Shown here: positions 38,507-48,290 of the stretch, piece after piece
Layout: each line of letters begins with the position of its first letter
Position numbering within the stretch: the first letter of the stretch is position 1
Assembly (NCBI GenBank): GCA_021845925.1
Contig: JAJZUW010000005.1
Span: forward strand, 160,374 to 224,373
Source of the DNA: Pseudomonadota bacterium
GTDB lineage: Bacteria; Pseudomonadota; Gammaproteobacteria; Burkholderiales; Sulfuriferulaceae
Length of the DNA: 64,000 bases
Direction of reading: 5' to 3'
Program-made: the position numbers and the translations under genes
Notes under the pieces: generated by a model
What the model was told of the DNA's origin: nothing
Database searches by the model: none
What the model saw: only the letters and a program-made list of their open reading frames with translations

Positions 38507-39088
38507 TCAGGATTCAGGTTGGGTGGCTGGCGCTGCTGTTTCCCGCATGGCATAGATGGCCGGCAGGTTGCGCCAGGCGCCGTGAACATCCATGCCGCAG
38601 CCAAACACGTAGCGGTTGGGGATTTGCAGTCCGACATAATCCGCCGTAACCGGCTTTTCATGGCCGGTATCCTTGTTGGTCAGCACCGCGCAGGCGACAT
38701 GGCTGGCTCCCATGGCAAGCAGTTTTTCACGGATCGCAGCCAGGGTATAACCTTCATCGAGAATGTCGTCCAGCAGGAGGACAAACCTGTCTTTGACTGG
38801 TTCGGCTGGCATGGCGATCCAGTTGATGATGTCGCTGCCGTGGGTTGAATTGTTGTAGCGGGTGGCGTGGATGTAATCGCACGACAATGGAAAATTCAGT
38901 TTGGGCAGCAGATGGCCGGCAAACATCATGCCGCCGTTCATCACCGTGATGACCAGCGGGAAGCGCTGACGCAGGTCGGCCGTGATGTGGTTGGCCATGT
39001 CGCTGATGGCGTGCTGAACCGTTTCTTCCGAGCAGATGAGATCGGCGCTGTCCATGATGCGCCATGCGGTTTCAATGTGTGTTTTCAT
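38507..39088 (-). CDS. hpt: Hypoxanthine-guanine phosphoribosyltransferase
   Basis: The 193-residue enzyme recycles hypoxanthine and guanine to IMP and GMP with PRPP. The PRPP motif is VLLLDDILDEGYTL (about 103-116); VITVMNGGMMFAGHLLPKL and DYVGLQIPNRYVFGCGMD are also seen. The ATG at 39088 is inside the end of rlmB (17-base overlap). It lies 23 bases upstream of mtnP, so both form a purine salvage pair. Confidence 0.92.
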   Translation of the reverse strand: MKTHIETAWRIMDSADLICSEETVQHAISDMANHITADLRQRFPLVITVMNGGMMFAGHLLPKLNFPLSCDYIHATRYNNSTHGSDIINWIAMPAEPVKDRFVLLLDDILDEGYTLAAIREKLLAMGASHVACAVLTNKDTGHEKPVTADYVGLQIPNRYVFGCGMDVHGAWRNLPAIYAMRETAAPATQPES

Positions 39089-39821
39089 GAACACTCCGTT
39101 GTCGGCGGGTTTCATACAGGCAGATGCCGGCGCTGACTGCGACGTTCATGCTGGCTACCGTGCCATACATGGGTATCTTCGCCATTATGTCACAGTGTTC
39201 GCGTGTCAGGCGACGCATGCCGCTGCCTTCCGCGCCCATGACCCAGGCCACCGATCCGCTGGCATCGATGCCTGAGATGGTGGTATCCGCTTCGCCATCG
39301 GTGCCGATCAGGGTGACATCGTAATCTTTCAGGTCGCGCAATGTGCGCGCCAGATTGACAACGCTCAGGAAGGGCACGGTTTCGGCGGCGCCACTGGCAA
39401 CCTTTGCAACGGTTGGTGTCATGCCGACGGCGCGGTCTCTGGGTGCGATAACCGCATTGACGCCCATGGCATCGGCAATACGCAGGCAGGCGCCGAGATT
39501 GTGCGGGTCCTGAATGCCGTCCAGCACCAGCAACAGCAGTGGCCCGCTGGTGGATTCAAGCACTTCATCGATGTGCCGGGGCTCGACCAGCGTGCGGACT
39601 CGCGCGGCCACGCCCTGGTGACGCGGGCCGTTGGCCATGCCATCCAGCCGTTTGCTGTCGAGCTGGATGGTGCGGATTGCGAGCTTGCCGGCCTGTTCCA
39701 GAAGATCGCGCATGCGGGCATCCTGGCGCTGCGGATCGACATAGATTTCTTCAACACTTGCCGGATGGCTGCGCAAACGGGCAATGACGGCATGAAAGCC
39801 GTAGATCAGATGACCAGCCAT
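39072..39821 (-). CDS. rlmB: 23S rRNA (guanosine-2251-2'-O-)-methyltransferase
   Basis: The 249-residue SpoU-family enzyme has an N-terminal ribosomal-protein-like substrate domain (LIYGFHAVIARLRSHP) and a knotted methylase domain: VLDGIQDPHNLGACLRIADAMGVNAVI, VAKVASGAAETVPFL, WVMGAEGSGMRRLTREHCD, and IPMYGTVASMNVAVSAGICLYE. It starts 3 bases after rnr, the pairing seen in many proteobacteria. Confidence 0.95.
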   Translation of the reverse strand: MAGHLIYGFHAVIARLRSHPASVEEIYVDPQRQDARMRDLLEQAGKLAIRTIQLDSKRLDGMANGPRHQGVAARVRTLVEPRHIDEVLESTSGPLLLLVLDGIQDPHNLGACLRIADAMGVNAVIAPRDRAVGMTPTVAKVASGAAETVPFLSVVNLARTLRDLKDYDVTLIGTDGEADTTISGIDASGSVAWVMGAEGSGMRRLTREHCDIMAKIPMYGTVASMNVAVSAGICLYETRRQRSVHENTH

Positions 39822-39824
39822 GGC

Positions 39825-42290
39825 TTACTCCGCTGCAGGCGAACGTCGGCCCTTGCGGGCGGAGTGTTTGCCGGTTGTGCGGCGCCTGGTGGTGCCGGGC
39901 TTGCTGCCGGTTGAGGTGGTCTTTTTGCTCGCGGCTGGTTTGCTGGCTGCCGGTCTGGCTTCATCGTGACTGTGCTTGCTGCTGCGGCGGCGCGATTTTT
40001 TGCCATGAGACGGCGCCTGCCCTTCATGCGGCCGGGGGGTGGCGGATTTTGCACTGGTTGTTGCAGAAGCAGCTGCCTGTTTGCCGGAAGATTTGCGTGC
40101 CGGAGGCTCGCTTGGCGCAAGTCTGAAGTCGATCTGGGTCGTATCCAGGCTGACACGCGCCACCATGACCCGTGTCCGGTCGCCCAGGCGGTAACGTACG
40201 CCAGTCCGTTCGCCAAGAATCTGGTGGCGCGCTTTGTCGAAATGGAAATAGTCGCTGCCCAGTTCGGAGATGTGTACCAATCCCTCAATGTGCAGATCAT
40301 CCAGTTGGACAAACAGCCCGAATCCGGTGACCGAAGCAATGGTTCCGCTGAAGGTTTCGCCCACCTTGTCTTGCATGTAAAAACATTTCAGCCAGGATTC
40401 GACATCACGGGTTGCTTCATCGGCGCGTCGCTCGGTCATTGAACAGTGCTGACCAATGGCCGTCCAGTTGCCAGGTGTGTATCTGGTGCCGGACAGCGCA
40501 GCCCGGATGGCCCGATGCACCAGCAAGTCCGGATAGCGGCGGATGGGCGATGTGAAATGGGTGTAGTGGTCGTATGCCAGACCAAAGTGGCCGGCATTGT
40601 CCGGGCTGTAGACTGCCTGTTGCAGTGAGCGCAGCATGACGGTCTGCAACAGGTGAGCGTCCGGACGGTTGCGAATCTGCTGCAGAAGCCGGGCGTAATC
40701 CTTGGCCTGTGGTGTTTCGCCACCAGCCAGGCCAAAGCCGAATTCGGACAGGAATTCGCGCAGGGCGGCCAGTTTTTCTGGCGTCGGTCCTTCATGCACC
40801 CGGTACAGCGTGGGATGGCGATGTTTTTTCAGGAATGCCGATGCGCAAACATTGGCTGCCAGCATGCATTCTTCAATCAGCCGGTGGGCGTCGTTGCGGG
40901 TCACCGGGACAATGCGTTCGATCTTGCGTTCATCGTTGAACACCATCTGGGTTTCCGTTGATTCAAAATCAATGGCACCGCGACGCTCGCGCGCCTTGAG
41001 CAACACCTGGAACAGTTCATGCAGATGATTGAGCTGGGGCAGCAGGCTGGCGTGTTCTTCTGCCTGCTCCGGATGTTGCAGCCAGTCCCAGACCTGGGTG
41101 TACGTCAGTCTGGCATGCGAGAACATCACTGCCGGATAAAAACGGTAGCTGTTGATGGCACCCAGCTTGCCGATCTGCATGTCGCACACCATGCACAGGC
41201 GCTCCACACGCGGATTGAGCGAGCACAGACCATTGGACAGTTCTTCGGGCAGCATCGGAATGACGCGACGCGGGAAATACACCGAGTTGCCGCGGTTGAA
41301 GGCTTCTTTGTCCAGTGGTGAGCCAGGCGTCACATAATGAGAAACGTCGGCAATGGCAACGATCAGCCGGTAACCATTGGCATTCGGTTCGCACCAGACG
41401 GCGTCATCGAAATCGCGCGCGGTTTCGCCATCGATCGTCACCAGAGGCAGGTGGCGGATGTCCTCCCGGCCATCGTGATCGGATTTGCGCACCCGGGTTG
41501 GCAACGCACCTGCTTCAGTAACCACTTCGGCCGGAAATTGCCAGGGCAGGGCGTGTTTGCGCAGGGCGATTTCGATCTCCATGCCTGGATCAGTGTAGTT
41601 GCCCAGGATTTCGACCACCCGGCCAACCGGTTTGCTGTAACGGGCAAACTGGCCGATCAGTTCCACATTGACCACTTCGCCAGCGCTGGCGCCGCCTTCA
41701 TTGCCCGGCGGAATGAGGATATCCTGGTTGATGCGCCGGTTTTCCGGCGCCACCATCAGAATGCCGTGTTCAACCAGCAGACGACCCACCACATGGGTCG
41801 TGGTGCGTTCCAGAATTTCGACGATCTTGCCTTCGCGCCGGCCGCGTCGGTCAACGCCGGTTTCCCGACCCATGACACGATCGCCGTGCATGGCTTTTTG
41901 CATTTCGCGCGGCGACAGGAAGATGGAATCGCTGCCGTCATCCGGCACCAGAAAACCGAATCCGTCCGGATGGCCTTCGATGCGACCTTTGATCAGATCG
42001 AGCTTTTCAACCACGCACAGATCGCCGCGACGGTTCTGGATCAGTTCGCCGTCGCGCTCCATGGCGCGCAGACGGCGGCTGAACAGCTCGGTTTCTGTTT
42101 CAGTGATGTCGAGCATGTCGGCCAGGGTGCTGGCCGACAGGGGGGTGCCCGCTTCGCGCAGCAGTTCCATGACGAACTCGCGGCTGGGCAGCGGGTTTTC
42201 ATAACGTTCCCGTTCCCGGTCAAGGAAGGGGTCTTGCGAACGCAAGCTTTCTTGTTTGCGTTTTGATTTTTTTTTCTCGGGAGAAACCAT
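39825..42290 (-). CDS. rnr: Ribonuclease R
   Basis: The 821-residue 3'-5' exoribonuclease degrades structured RNA. It has an N-terminal winged-helix and cold-shock-type domains, the RNB domain with VTIDGETARDFDDAVWCEP (Asp cluster) and the HFTSPIRRYPDLLVHRAI run, an S1 domain (about 625-705: GETFSGTIASVTGFGLFVQLDDLHIEGLVH) and a long Lys/Ser/Ala-rich tail. The ATG at 42290 is used; its T is also the first base of the -35 box of the opposite tRNA-Leu promoter. Confidence 0.96.
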   Translation of the reverse strand: MVSPEKKKSKRKQESLRSQDPFLDRERERYENPLPSREFVMELLREAGTPLSASTLADMLDITETETELFSRRLRAMERDGELIQNRRGDLCVVEKLDLIKGRIEGHPDGFGFLVPDDGSDSIFLSPREMQKAMHGDRVMGRETGVDRRGRREGKIVEILERTTTHVVGRLLVEHGILMVAPENRRINQDILIPPGNEGGASAGEVVNVELIGQFARYSKPVGRVVEILGNYTDPGMEIEIALRKHALPWQFPAEVVTEAGALPTRVRKSDHDGREDIRHLPLVTIDGETARDFDDAVWCEPNANGYRLIVAIADVSHYVTPGSPLDKEAFNRGNSVYFPRRVIPMLPEELSNGLCSLNPRVERLCMVCDMQIGKLGAINSYRFYPAVMFSHARLTYTQVWDWLQHPEQAEEHASLLPQLNHLHELFQVLLKARERRGAIDFESTETQMVFNDERKIERIVPVTRNDAHRLIEECMLAANVCASAFLKKHRHPTLYRVHEGPTPEKLAALREFLSEFGFGLAGGETPQAKDYARLLQQIRNRPDAHLLQTVMLRSLQQAVYSPDNAGHFGLAYDHYTHFTSPIRRYPDLLVHRAIRAALSGTRYTPGNWTAIGQHCSMTERRADEATRDVESWLKCFYMQDKVGETFSGTIASVTGFGLFVQLDDLHIEGLVHISELGSDYFHFDKARHQILGERTGVRYRLGDRTRVMVARVSLDTTQIDFRLAPSEPPARKSSGKQAAASATTSAKSATPRPHEGQAPSHGKKSRRRSSKHSHDEARPAASKPAASKKTTSTGSKPGTTRRRTTGKHSARKGRRSPAAE

Positions 42291-42317
42291 TGACAACTGT
42301 CCTGTTTGCTATATAAT
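42290..42317 (+). promoter_or_regulatory. Consensus sigma70 promoter of tRNA-Leu
   Basis: Perfect TTGACA (42290-42295) and perfect TATAAT (42312-42317) with a 16-base spacer, 16 bases before the tRNA. Both hexamers are full consensus. Confidence 0.85.
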
Positions 42318-42333
42318 TCCGGTCTTCATCGGA

Positions 42334-42418
42334 GCCCAGATGGCGGAATTGGTAGACGCGCATGGTTCAGGTCCATGTGCCGCAAGGTGTGGAGGTTCGA
42401 GTCCTCTTCTGGGCACCA
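42334..42418 (+). tRNA. tRNA-Leu (anticodon CAG)
   Basis: A class II tRNA of 85 bases with encoded CCA (42416-42418): acceptor GCCCAGA pairs with TCTGGGC, D-arm TGGCGGAATTGGTAGACGCG, anticodon stem CATGG with loop TTCAGGT (CAG, Leu), a variable arm, and T-arm GTTCGAGTCC. The following 264 bases up to the antiporter gene show no feature I can support. Confidence 0.96.
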
Positions 42419-42682
42419 CTCATTATACTGGCAACAGCGTTTAATGCAATCTTAATCTGTTGCCAATTCAAGAAGATAGCCTGATGTCTTGTCAGGCCTG
42501 AAGTCGTGCTCCTGCAGGTTTTTCATGTTGTCCCTGCCGACAAAACCACCTGTCATGGTTCGCGTCCGCTGTATTTGTTCTGAAACAGGCGTTTTTTTGA
42601 CTTCCGCAACTCCGCTGCTGGAAATATGACGTTGCACTCCGCTTCGGGTTCCGCGTAGAATGGGACGCTCCCCGTTCAGGAG

Positions 42683-43906
42683 ATGACGCGTTTGCATCTG
42701 AGTTTTCTGCCCCAATGGCCGATGACTGGCAACAGCTTCCTGCTTTTCGGCGCCATTCTTCTCGTTGGCATTGTCGGTGGCGAGTTTGCCAAACGCACCG
42801 GCTTCCTGCCAAGGATTACCGGCTTTGTTGCCATCGGACTCCTTCTGGGCCCCAGCATGCTGGGCGTGCTTGATGCACCCATGCTTGCCGATGCAAAACT
42901 GTTTACCGACATCGCGCTGGGCCTCATCCTGTTCCAGTTGGGCATGCAGCTTGACTTCAGGGCATTGCGCGGCGACAGGGTGCTGATTTTTTCCTGCATT
43001 GCCGAAGCAGGATTGTCCTTTTTGCTGATTTTTTTCACGTTGGTATTGTTTCAGATCGGCAAACTGCACGCAGCCCTGGCGGCCGCCATCGGCATTTCAT
43101 CGTCACCAGCGGTGGTTCTGCTGGTGGTGCGCGAATTCAAAGCCAGTGGACCGGTGACCCGACGTGCGTTAAACCATGTCGCCATCAATAATGTACTGTC
43201 CTTTTTCACGTTTACGATGCTGCTGCCATTTCTGCATTACAAGCAGCAGGCAGACTGGACAACCATTCTTCTGCAACCGGTTTACCAGGCGCTCACCTCG
43301 CTGATTCTGGCCTGGCTGCTGGCGCATGCCTGTATCCGGATTGCACGGCTTCTGGGCAAAAATGAAAACCTTCAATTTGCCTTGCTGGTCGGACTGATTA
43401 TTTCCGCAATCGGCTTGTCCGAACTGTTCAACTGCTCCAATTTGCTTACGTTGCTTGCGCTTGGCATCATGGCGCGCAATTTTGATACCCGTCAGGAACT
43501 GATGGAAATCGAATTTGGCCATGGTGGTGAAATATTCTTCGTGCTGCTTTTTGTGATCGCCGGTGCAAATCTGCACCTGAAACAACTGGCGATGGTTGGC
43601 TGGGCAGCGGTTGCATTCGTCGGGGTGCGGTTTGTGGGCAAAACGGCAGGGCTGCTATTGCTGACCCGATATTCGTTGTTATCGGTCGAACAGTCCACGC
43701 TGCTTGGCCTGACTCTCGTCCCCATGGCCGGACTTGCCATTGGCCTGACGGAAGAAACAGCCCATCTGTATCCCGACTTTGCCAGACAGCTGTCGGCTAT
43801 TGTTTTGGGTTCCGTCGCGATTCTTGAAACCATCGGTCCCGTTTTGACTGAATTTGCCCTGAAACGTGCCGGAGAAGTGGCTTCGGACCAGAAACTGGAG
43901 CATTGA
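42683..43906 (+). CDS. Kef-type (CPA2) cation:proton antiporter
   Basis: The 407-residue membrane protein has about 12 helices and CPA2 segments: RITGFVAIGLLLGPSMLGVL, FTDIALGLILFQLGMQLD, AIGISSSPAVVLLV, and LLALGIMARNFDTRQELMEIEFGHGGEIFFVLLFVIAGANL. It lacks the C-terminal RCK/TrkA-N nucleotide domain of KefB/C, so glutathione gating is not expected. The Shine-Dalgarno AGGAG touches the ATG at 42683; a TTG at 42692 with better spacing is an alternative start. Confidence 0.85.
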   Translation: MTRLHLSFLPQWPMTGNSFLLFGAILLVGIVGGEFAKRTGFLPRITGFVAIGLLLGPSMLGVLDAPMLADAKLFTDIALGLILFQLGMQLDFRALRGDRVLIFSCIAEAGLSFLLIFFTLVLFQIGKLHAALAAAIGISSSPAVVLLVVREFKASGPVTRRALNHVAINNVLSFFTFTMLLPFLHYKQQADWTTILLQPVYQALTSLILAWLLAHACIRIARLLGKNENLQFALLVGLIISAIGLSELFNCSNLLTLLALGIMARNFDTRQELMEIEFGHGGEIFFVLLFVIAGANLHLKQLAMVGWAAVAFVGVRFVGKTAGLLLLTRYSLLSVEQSTLLGLTLVPMAGLAIGLTEETAHLYPDFARQLSAIVLGSVAILETIGPVLTEFALKRAGEVASDQKLEH

Positions 43907-44100
43907 AATCCTGTTGGTTTTTGAGGATATGCAAAGGAAACCGGACAGGGCAGAGCTGAATTCAGCCTCCACCAGCAGTATCACACCATGCAAGGCAGAT
44001 GTTTTGCACGGATCTCGTGTCGTGCCAATCACTTGTCAATCATACCAGCCATGTCGCCATCAGTAATGGCTGGTCAGTACATCTTGATGGCCCAGACTTT

Positions 44101-44244
44101 AACAGGCTGTTGAAAAACGATTGCGCTTGACAATACCGCGTTGAAAAATGGTTCAAAATCCTCATTTACTCCTTGTAAACTGCGGTTTTTCACCCTTTTT
44201 CGCCTTGTTTTGCCTACGCTCATGACGTTTTTCAACGGCCTGTT
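44101..44244. repeat. MITE-like inverted-repeat element
   Basis: AACAGGCTGTTGAAAAACG (44101-44119) is repeated inverted at 44226-44244 with 18 of 19 matches. The element is 144 bp, AT-rich, with no transposase. It has the layout of a miniature inverted-repeat element moved by an IS transposase in trans. It lies in the 502-base gap 43907-44408; outside it that gap has only an AT-rich stretch before the barrel gene. Confidence 0.6.
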
Positions 44245-44408
44245 TAAGCGATGGATTTTCTTGTTGCCAAGGTTTTCTGGTAATGAATCCGTGATCAAGA
44301 ATTTCAAATTTGTTGCTTTTTGCTGAATTTATTGCCAAAGAATGACAATTGGATTAAGCTTTTGGTCAGTTTAGAGCCAATATTTGAAATATTTGTCAGG
44401 ATTTTGTC

Positions 44409-47174
44409 ATGAATATCAATCGACAGACATCAGTTGCTGCTCCCGCCCTTTTCAGTCGTAAAAAACTGGTACTGGCCATCGGATTGATGATCTGGGGTTT
44501 CGAATCCAGCTGGGCTGATCCACCCACATTCACACCGGGTGTCAATGCAAACCAACCCACCATGACAGGTGAGATGTTACGGCAACAAGGCAATCCTTCC
44601 TTGCCGGTGGCGCCGTTGTCGCCTGCTGACGTGATGCAATCGGCTGCCCTGTCGACATCGCCCCCGCAACCTGGTGGACTGCGTGCAGGATCATTTCTGA
44701 TCTATCCTGCCTTGTCATTGTCGCAGGTGTATGACAGCAACATCTATTCTGCACGGACGGGCGAGACCCGTGACTGGGTGACAGTGCTGTCTCCAACCAT
44801 GGCTGTGCGTTCGGACTGGGCGCGTCACAGCCTGAATTTCTGGACTGGTGCCGATATCGAGCGGTACCACTCCTTCAGTAACGAAGATGTGTCAGATCAG
44901 TGGTTTGAAGGTCAGGGGCGTTACGATATTTCCAAAAACAGCAATGTCTATGCTGGCGGCGGGATCAGTCGCAATCATGAAGACCGCTATAACATTGATC
45001 CGGCACGAACCGGTCTGACGCCGACGATTTTCTGGGATACCAAGGCCAATGTCGGTGCATTCCACCGGTTTGACAATGCCATGGTTCGGATCGGTGCCAA
45101 CATCGAACATCTGCAGTATGACAATGTGGCGGCCCCCGGTGGGGGGATGATCGACAATAGCGACCGCAATGTGAGCATGACATCGGTGGGAGGGCGTGTG
45201 ACCTGGTTGCCCGGGGCGCGTTACCAGCCGTTTGCCCAGCTGGCCAGCGATACGCGGCATTACGACATGAGCGGTGTGGGGCGGGATTCGAACGGTTATC
45301 ACGTTGCTGCTGGCCTTGGGCTTGATCTGGGCGGCAATAACACAGCTGAAGCGTATTTTGGCCACATGCAGCAGAATTACCAGAACGCGGCTTATTCCAC
45401 CCTCAGCAAGCCGTATTTTGGTGCGGATGCCAAATTCGCCATTTCGCCGACAGCCTGGATCACCGGATTTGTCGATCGGACGCTGGAAGAAACGACGCTG
45501 CCCGGATCGTCCGGGTACCTGGATACCCTGGTCGGAGCCAGAGTCGACCAGGATGTAACGCGCAATCTCGAAGTGAATGGCCGGCTGGCCGTGGCGCAAA
45601 GCCAGTTTCAGGGCATCGACCGGCAGGACAATTATCTGGATGCCGGTTTTGGGGCGCGATACTACGTCACGCGTGAAGTATATGTGGCCGGTGATTACCG
45701 CATGATCTTGCGTCAGTCTAATGCAGCAACCGTGGTGGTCAACGGCGTGCAGGACAATTTCGATTTTTCACGCAACCAGGTATTTGTCAGCATTGGGCTG
45801 ACGCCAGGGCGGGTATCCCGCTCTCAGGCATACAATAATGTTTCCTCATCGGTGGAACTGGCAACAACCGATCTGGCCGGATTGAAAATCCCGGCTGGCA
45901 GCCTGCCGGCTTATTCCGGCCTGTATCTGGGAGGATTACTGGCTTCGACGACACTGTCGTCAGAAATCTATAGTCTTCGGCCTGGCGGCAGCGGAACCGA
46001 TGAAATGGATATGGCCAAGGATGGTGGGCTGGGTGCGGCGGCCTTCGTCGGATATGGCTGGATGTGGAAGCGCTGGTATGCCGGCGTGGAACTGGAAGGC
46101 GGCTCGGCCAGTTCATCGTGGTATCACCAGAAAAACAAATCCGATGCGCGCACCATGTCGCTGGATCAGCAGCAGGATTATATGGCCGGCCTCCGGCTGG
46201 GTTACGCGCTGGATGGGGGGTTGCTGTATGGCAGTCTTGGCTGGGTGCGCAGCCATTTTAATACCTACGAGACGGAAAACCAGTATGCGGCAACTGGTCC
46301 GGCGTTGTTTGATCAGGGTACGAACGGCGTCCGCTATGGCGTCGGTATGGATATTCCTGCTGGCCAGCGGCTGTTTGTTCGCATGGCTTATGCCTATACC
46401 CATTATGGCAGTTACGCCTCTACGTATCAGACCGATACGGCGGCTACCACCACCGATCAGTACAACAATGCCGACAGTGCTTTCGAACTCGGGCTGGGCT
46501 GGCGACTTGGTGGTGATGGCGCGCAAAGCAAGCCAGCCGAGCGCGTCAAGGCGGATCGTCTGGATGGATTCTATGTTGGCGCGCAGGCTGGAGTCGATAC
46601 GCTGACCAGCCGGCTGGATGCCGTGCAGAACGATGGAGGCGGGTCCGGTTGCAACAACTGTTATTTCACTGGTGATTTCGGTAATCCAGCTGGCAACTGG
46701 GGATTCTTTACCGGATATGGCCTGACCTGGTCCCGGATGTATTTCGGTGTTGATCTCGAGGCTGAATCCTCCAATTCGGGCTGGCTGGATGACCGCACCA
46801 CCAGTGGAAGTGGCGGACGTACGTTTGGTGTACAGCTCAAAGAAAGTTATGGCGCCGCTCTCCGCGTGGGTTATGTGCTGGATAACGGTTCCTTGCTGTA
46901 TGTCCGCGGCGGGCCCGTGCGCAGCCGGTTTAACACGCTGTATGATAAGGGTGGCAACGGCGCGACATGGGTAGACCGTGACGATGTCCTGACCGGCAGC
47001 CGCATCGGCATTGGCGCCGAAGTGCCAGCCTTCCGCAATCTGTATCTGAAAATGGAATACGACATGACGCGATACGGCGAATATGTGTTCACCACAACAC
47101 AGTCCAGCCCCGACTCAGTGGCATTCAAGAATTTTGACAGTCTGTTCAGTATCGGACTTGCTTTGCATTTTTAG
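44409..47174 (+). CDS. Outer-membrane protein with three predicted beta-barrels
   Basis: The 921-residue protein has a signal peptide (about 1-36, ending SSWA). Residues about 85-475 resemble the BBP2-type outer-membrane barrel (SLSQVYDSNIYSARTGETRDWVTVLSPTM; alternating beta pattern). Residues about 501-695 and 717-921 are two related OmpA/opacity-like barrels: compare LRLGYALDGGLLYGSLGWVRSHFNT with LRVGYVLDNGSLLYVRGGPVRSRFNT, and SGLYLGGLLA with DGFYVGAQAG. The last residue is Phe (SIGLALHF), as in many barrel proteins. An AGGA lies before the ATG and a strong terminator follows. The function is unknown; adhesion or wall exposure is a guess. Confidence 0.8.
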   Translation: MNINRQTSVAAPALFSRKKLVLAIGLMIWGFESSWADPPTFTPGVNANQPTMTGEMLRQQGNPSLPVAPLSPADVMQSAALSTSPPQPGGLRAGSFLIYPALSLSQVYDSNIYSARTGETRDWVTVLSPTMAVRSDWARHSLNFWTGADIERYHSFSNEDVSDQWFEGQGRYDISKNSNVYAGGGISRNHEDRYNIDPARTGLTPTIFWDTKANVGAFHRFDNAMVRIGANIEHLQYDNVAAPGGGMIDNSDRNVSMTSVGGRVTWLPGARYQPFAQLASDTRHYDMSGVGRDSNGYHVAAGLGLDLGGNNTAEAYFGHMQQNYQNAAYSTLSKPYFGADAKFAISPTAWITGFVDRTLEETTLPGSSGYLDTLVGARVDQDVTRNLEVNGRLAVAQSQFQGIDRQDNYLDAGFGARYYVTREVYVAGDYRMILRQSNAATVVVNGVQDNFDFSRNQVFVSIGLTPGRVSRSQAYNNVSSSVELATTDLAGLKIPAGSLPAYSGLYLGGLLASTTLSSEIYSLRPGGSGTDEMDMAKDGGLGAAAFVGYGWMWKRWYAGVELEGGSASSSWYHQKNKSDARTMSLDQQQDYMAGLRLGYALDGGLLYGSLGWVRSHFNTYETENQYAATGPALFDQGTNGVRYGVGMDIPAGQRLFVRMAYAYTHYGSYASTYQTDTAATTTDQYNNADSAFELGLGWRLGGDGAQSKPAERVKADRLDGFYVGAQAGVDTLTSRLDAVQNDGGGSGCNNCYFTGDFGNPAGNWGFFTGYGLTWSRMYFGVDLEAESSNSGWLDDRTTSGSGGRTFGVQLKESYGAALRVGYVLDNGSLLYVRGGPVRSRFNTLYDKGGNGATWVDRDDVLTGSRIGIGAEVPAFRNLYLKMEYDMTRYGEYVFTTTQSSPDSVAFKNFDSLFSIGLALHF

Positions 47175-47268
47175 TTGCTCACTGAGTCGTAACGTTTATA
47201 CGTATGGCAAATGCTTTTTAATTTGGTAACGTTTTGATTGTGCGATGTGATTCTGGTGAAAACCCAAT

Positions 47269-47298
47269 AAAATAGCCACCGAGAAGGGTGGCTATTTT
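47269..47298 (+). terminator. Bidirectional terminator after the barrel gene
   Basis: AAAATAGCCACC (47269-47280), loop GAGAAG, GGTGGCTATTTT (47287-47298): a perfect 12-bp stem with A-run before and T-run after. The 245 bases from here to 47543 hold no clear gene and mark the edge of the defence island. Confidence 0.88.
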
Positions 47299-47543
47299 AT
47301 CGTATTGGTGGTGGGGTGGAACCCTGCGCCAAACCTCAGTAACTCAACGCCTTACAGCCGCCTTGAACTCCTGCGGAAAGGTGCGGAATCCAGCCCTTGT
47401 TGCTGGCAATCCTACCAGTTCCCTCCTGCGGTTGGCATCAGCGATGTGCCGGCAACCAGCCACCAGTTCGATTCCCATTTGAGGAATTGAACCCGCGTCC
47501 GCCAGAAGTCTACGCTGGCTCGATCGTAGGCGACCGGAGCGGG

Positions 47544-48290
47544 TCACGCCAACCGGACCGGCCGTGCAATCTTCGGTCGACGAGCTGAACTTGCGGTCTG
47601 CAGGTTTGCTTCCCGGCAGAGAATCCGAAGTATCGCTTGGTCATGGTGAAACGCCCGGAATGCCTCAGTCACAGCGCTGTCCAGGAATGTTGCCGTGGTC
47701 TGGCCGTCAGCCGGAGCGGAAACGATGCCATCCGGGATGTCCCTCGACCAGCCCCTGGCAGCCCGGAATCCGCTCACCATGTGCGAGAAGTACGGCCATG
47801 CGTGGTCAAGGTGTGCGTCGTCGATGGTGACCATCTTTCCGGTCAACTCGCACTCAACCCGGCTCTGATCGTCGCCGTACTCGGCAAAGGACTGCTTCTT
47901 GGCCAGGATGAGGTCGAGTGCGACCGCCTGCCGGCATGCGTTGTAGAAGTCTTGGGAGCGCCCCTTCAGCTTACCCTTGACCGCATCGATGTACGAGAAG
48001 TCGGTTTCAGTGCCGTCTTGCCGAACACTCCAGAACCCCGACGTGCTCCAGCCGGTCCCGGTATTCAGGCGTCGCTCAAAGTGAGCAATCTGGCCGGCAC
48101 CTTTTGTGGGTTCCCCGACAGCCTCGAGCACCGGGTCAAAACGCTCGATGAGCGCCACCAAATCTATGTGGTCAGCGGGGTCGCTGACGCGCTGGCCATC
48201 CTGATGCCGGTGCAGCACTGCTTTGAAGTGGCCAAGGGCGCTGCTCTGGGTCCGGAAGCTCCGTGAGCCGATTACGACAGGTTTAGCCAT
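47544..48290 (-). CDS. DCL family protein (DUF3223)
   Basis: The 248-residue protein begins MAKPVVIGSRSFRTQSSALGHFKAVLHRHQDGQRVSDPADHIDLVALIERFDP, the DUF3223/DCL domain also found in plant DCL proteins of rRNA processing. A second conserved-looking part is CELTGKMVTIDDAHLDHAWPYFSHMV (about 145-172), reminiscent of an HNH-like Cys/His segment. Its bacterial role is unknown, but such genes are often found in mobile or defence regions. It is divergent from the BREX locus, and its start overlaps the 41-codon ORF before it. Confidence 0.75.
   Translation of the reverse strand: MAKPVVIGSRSFRTQSSALGHFKAVLHRHQDGQRVSDPADHIDLVALIERFDPVLEAVGEPTKGAGQIAHFERRLNTGTGWSTSGFWSVRQDGTETDFSYIDAVKGKLKGRSQDFYNACRQAVALDLILAKKQSFAEYGDDQSRVECELTGKMVTIDDAHLDHAWPYFSHMVSGFRAARGWSRDIPDGIVSAPADGQTTATFLDSAVTEAFRAFHHDQAILRILCREANLQTASSARRPKIARPVRLA

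Noticed and set aside
42334..42418. tRNA-Leu as attachment site of the BREX island
   Set aside because: The island begins about 5 kb away, no partial tRNA repeat is seen near 47.3 kb, and no integrase gene is present.
44141..44326. 61-codon ORF across the inverted-repeat element
   Set aside because: It crosses the element end and has no ribosome site or recognisable family.
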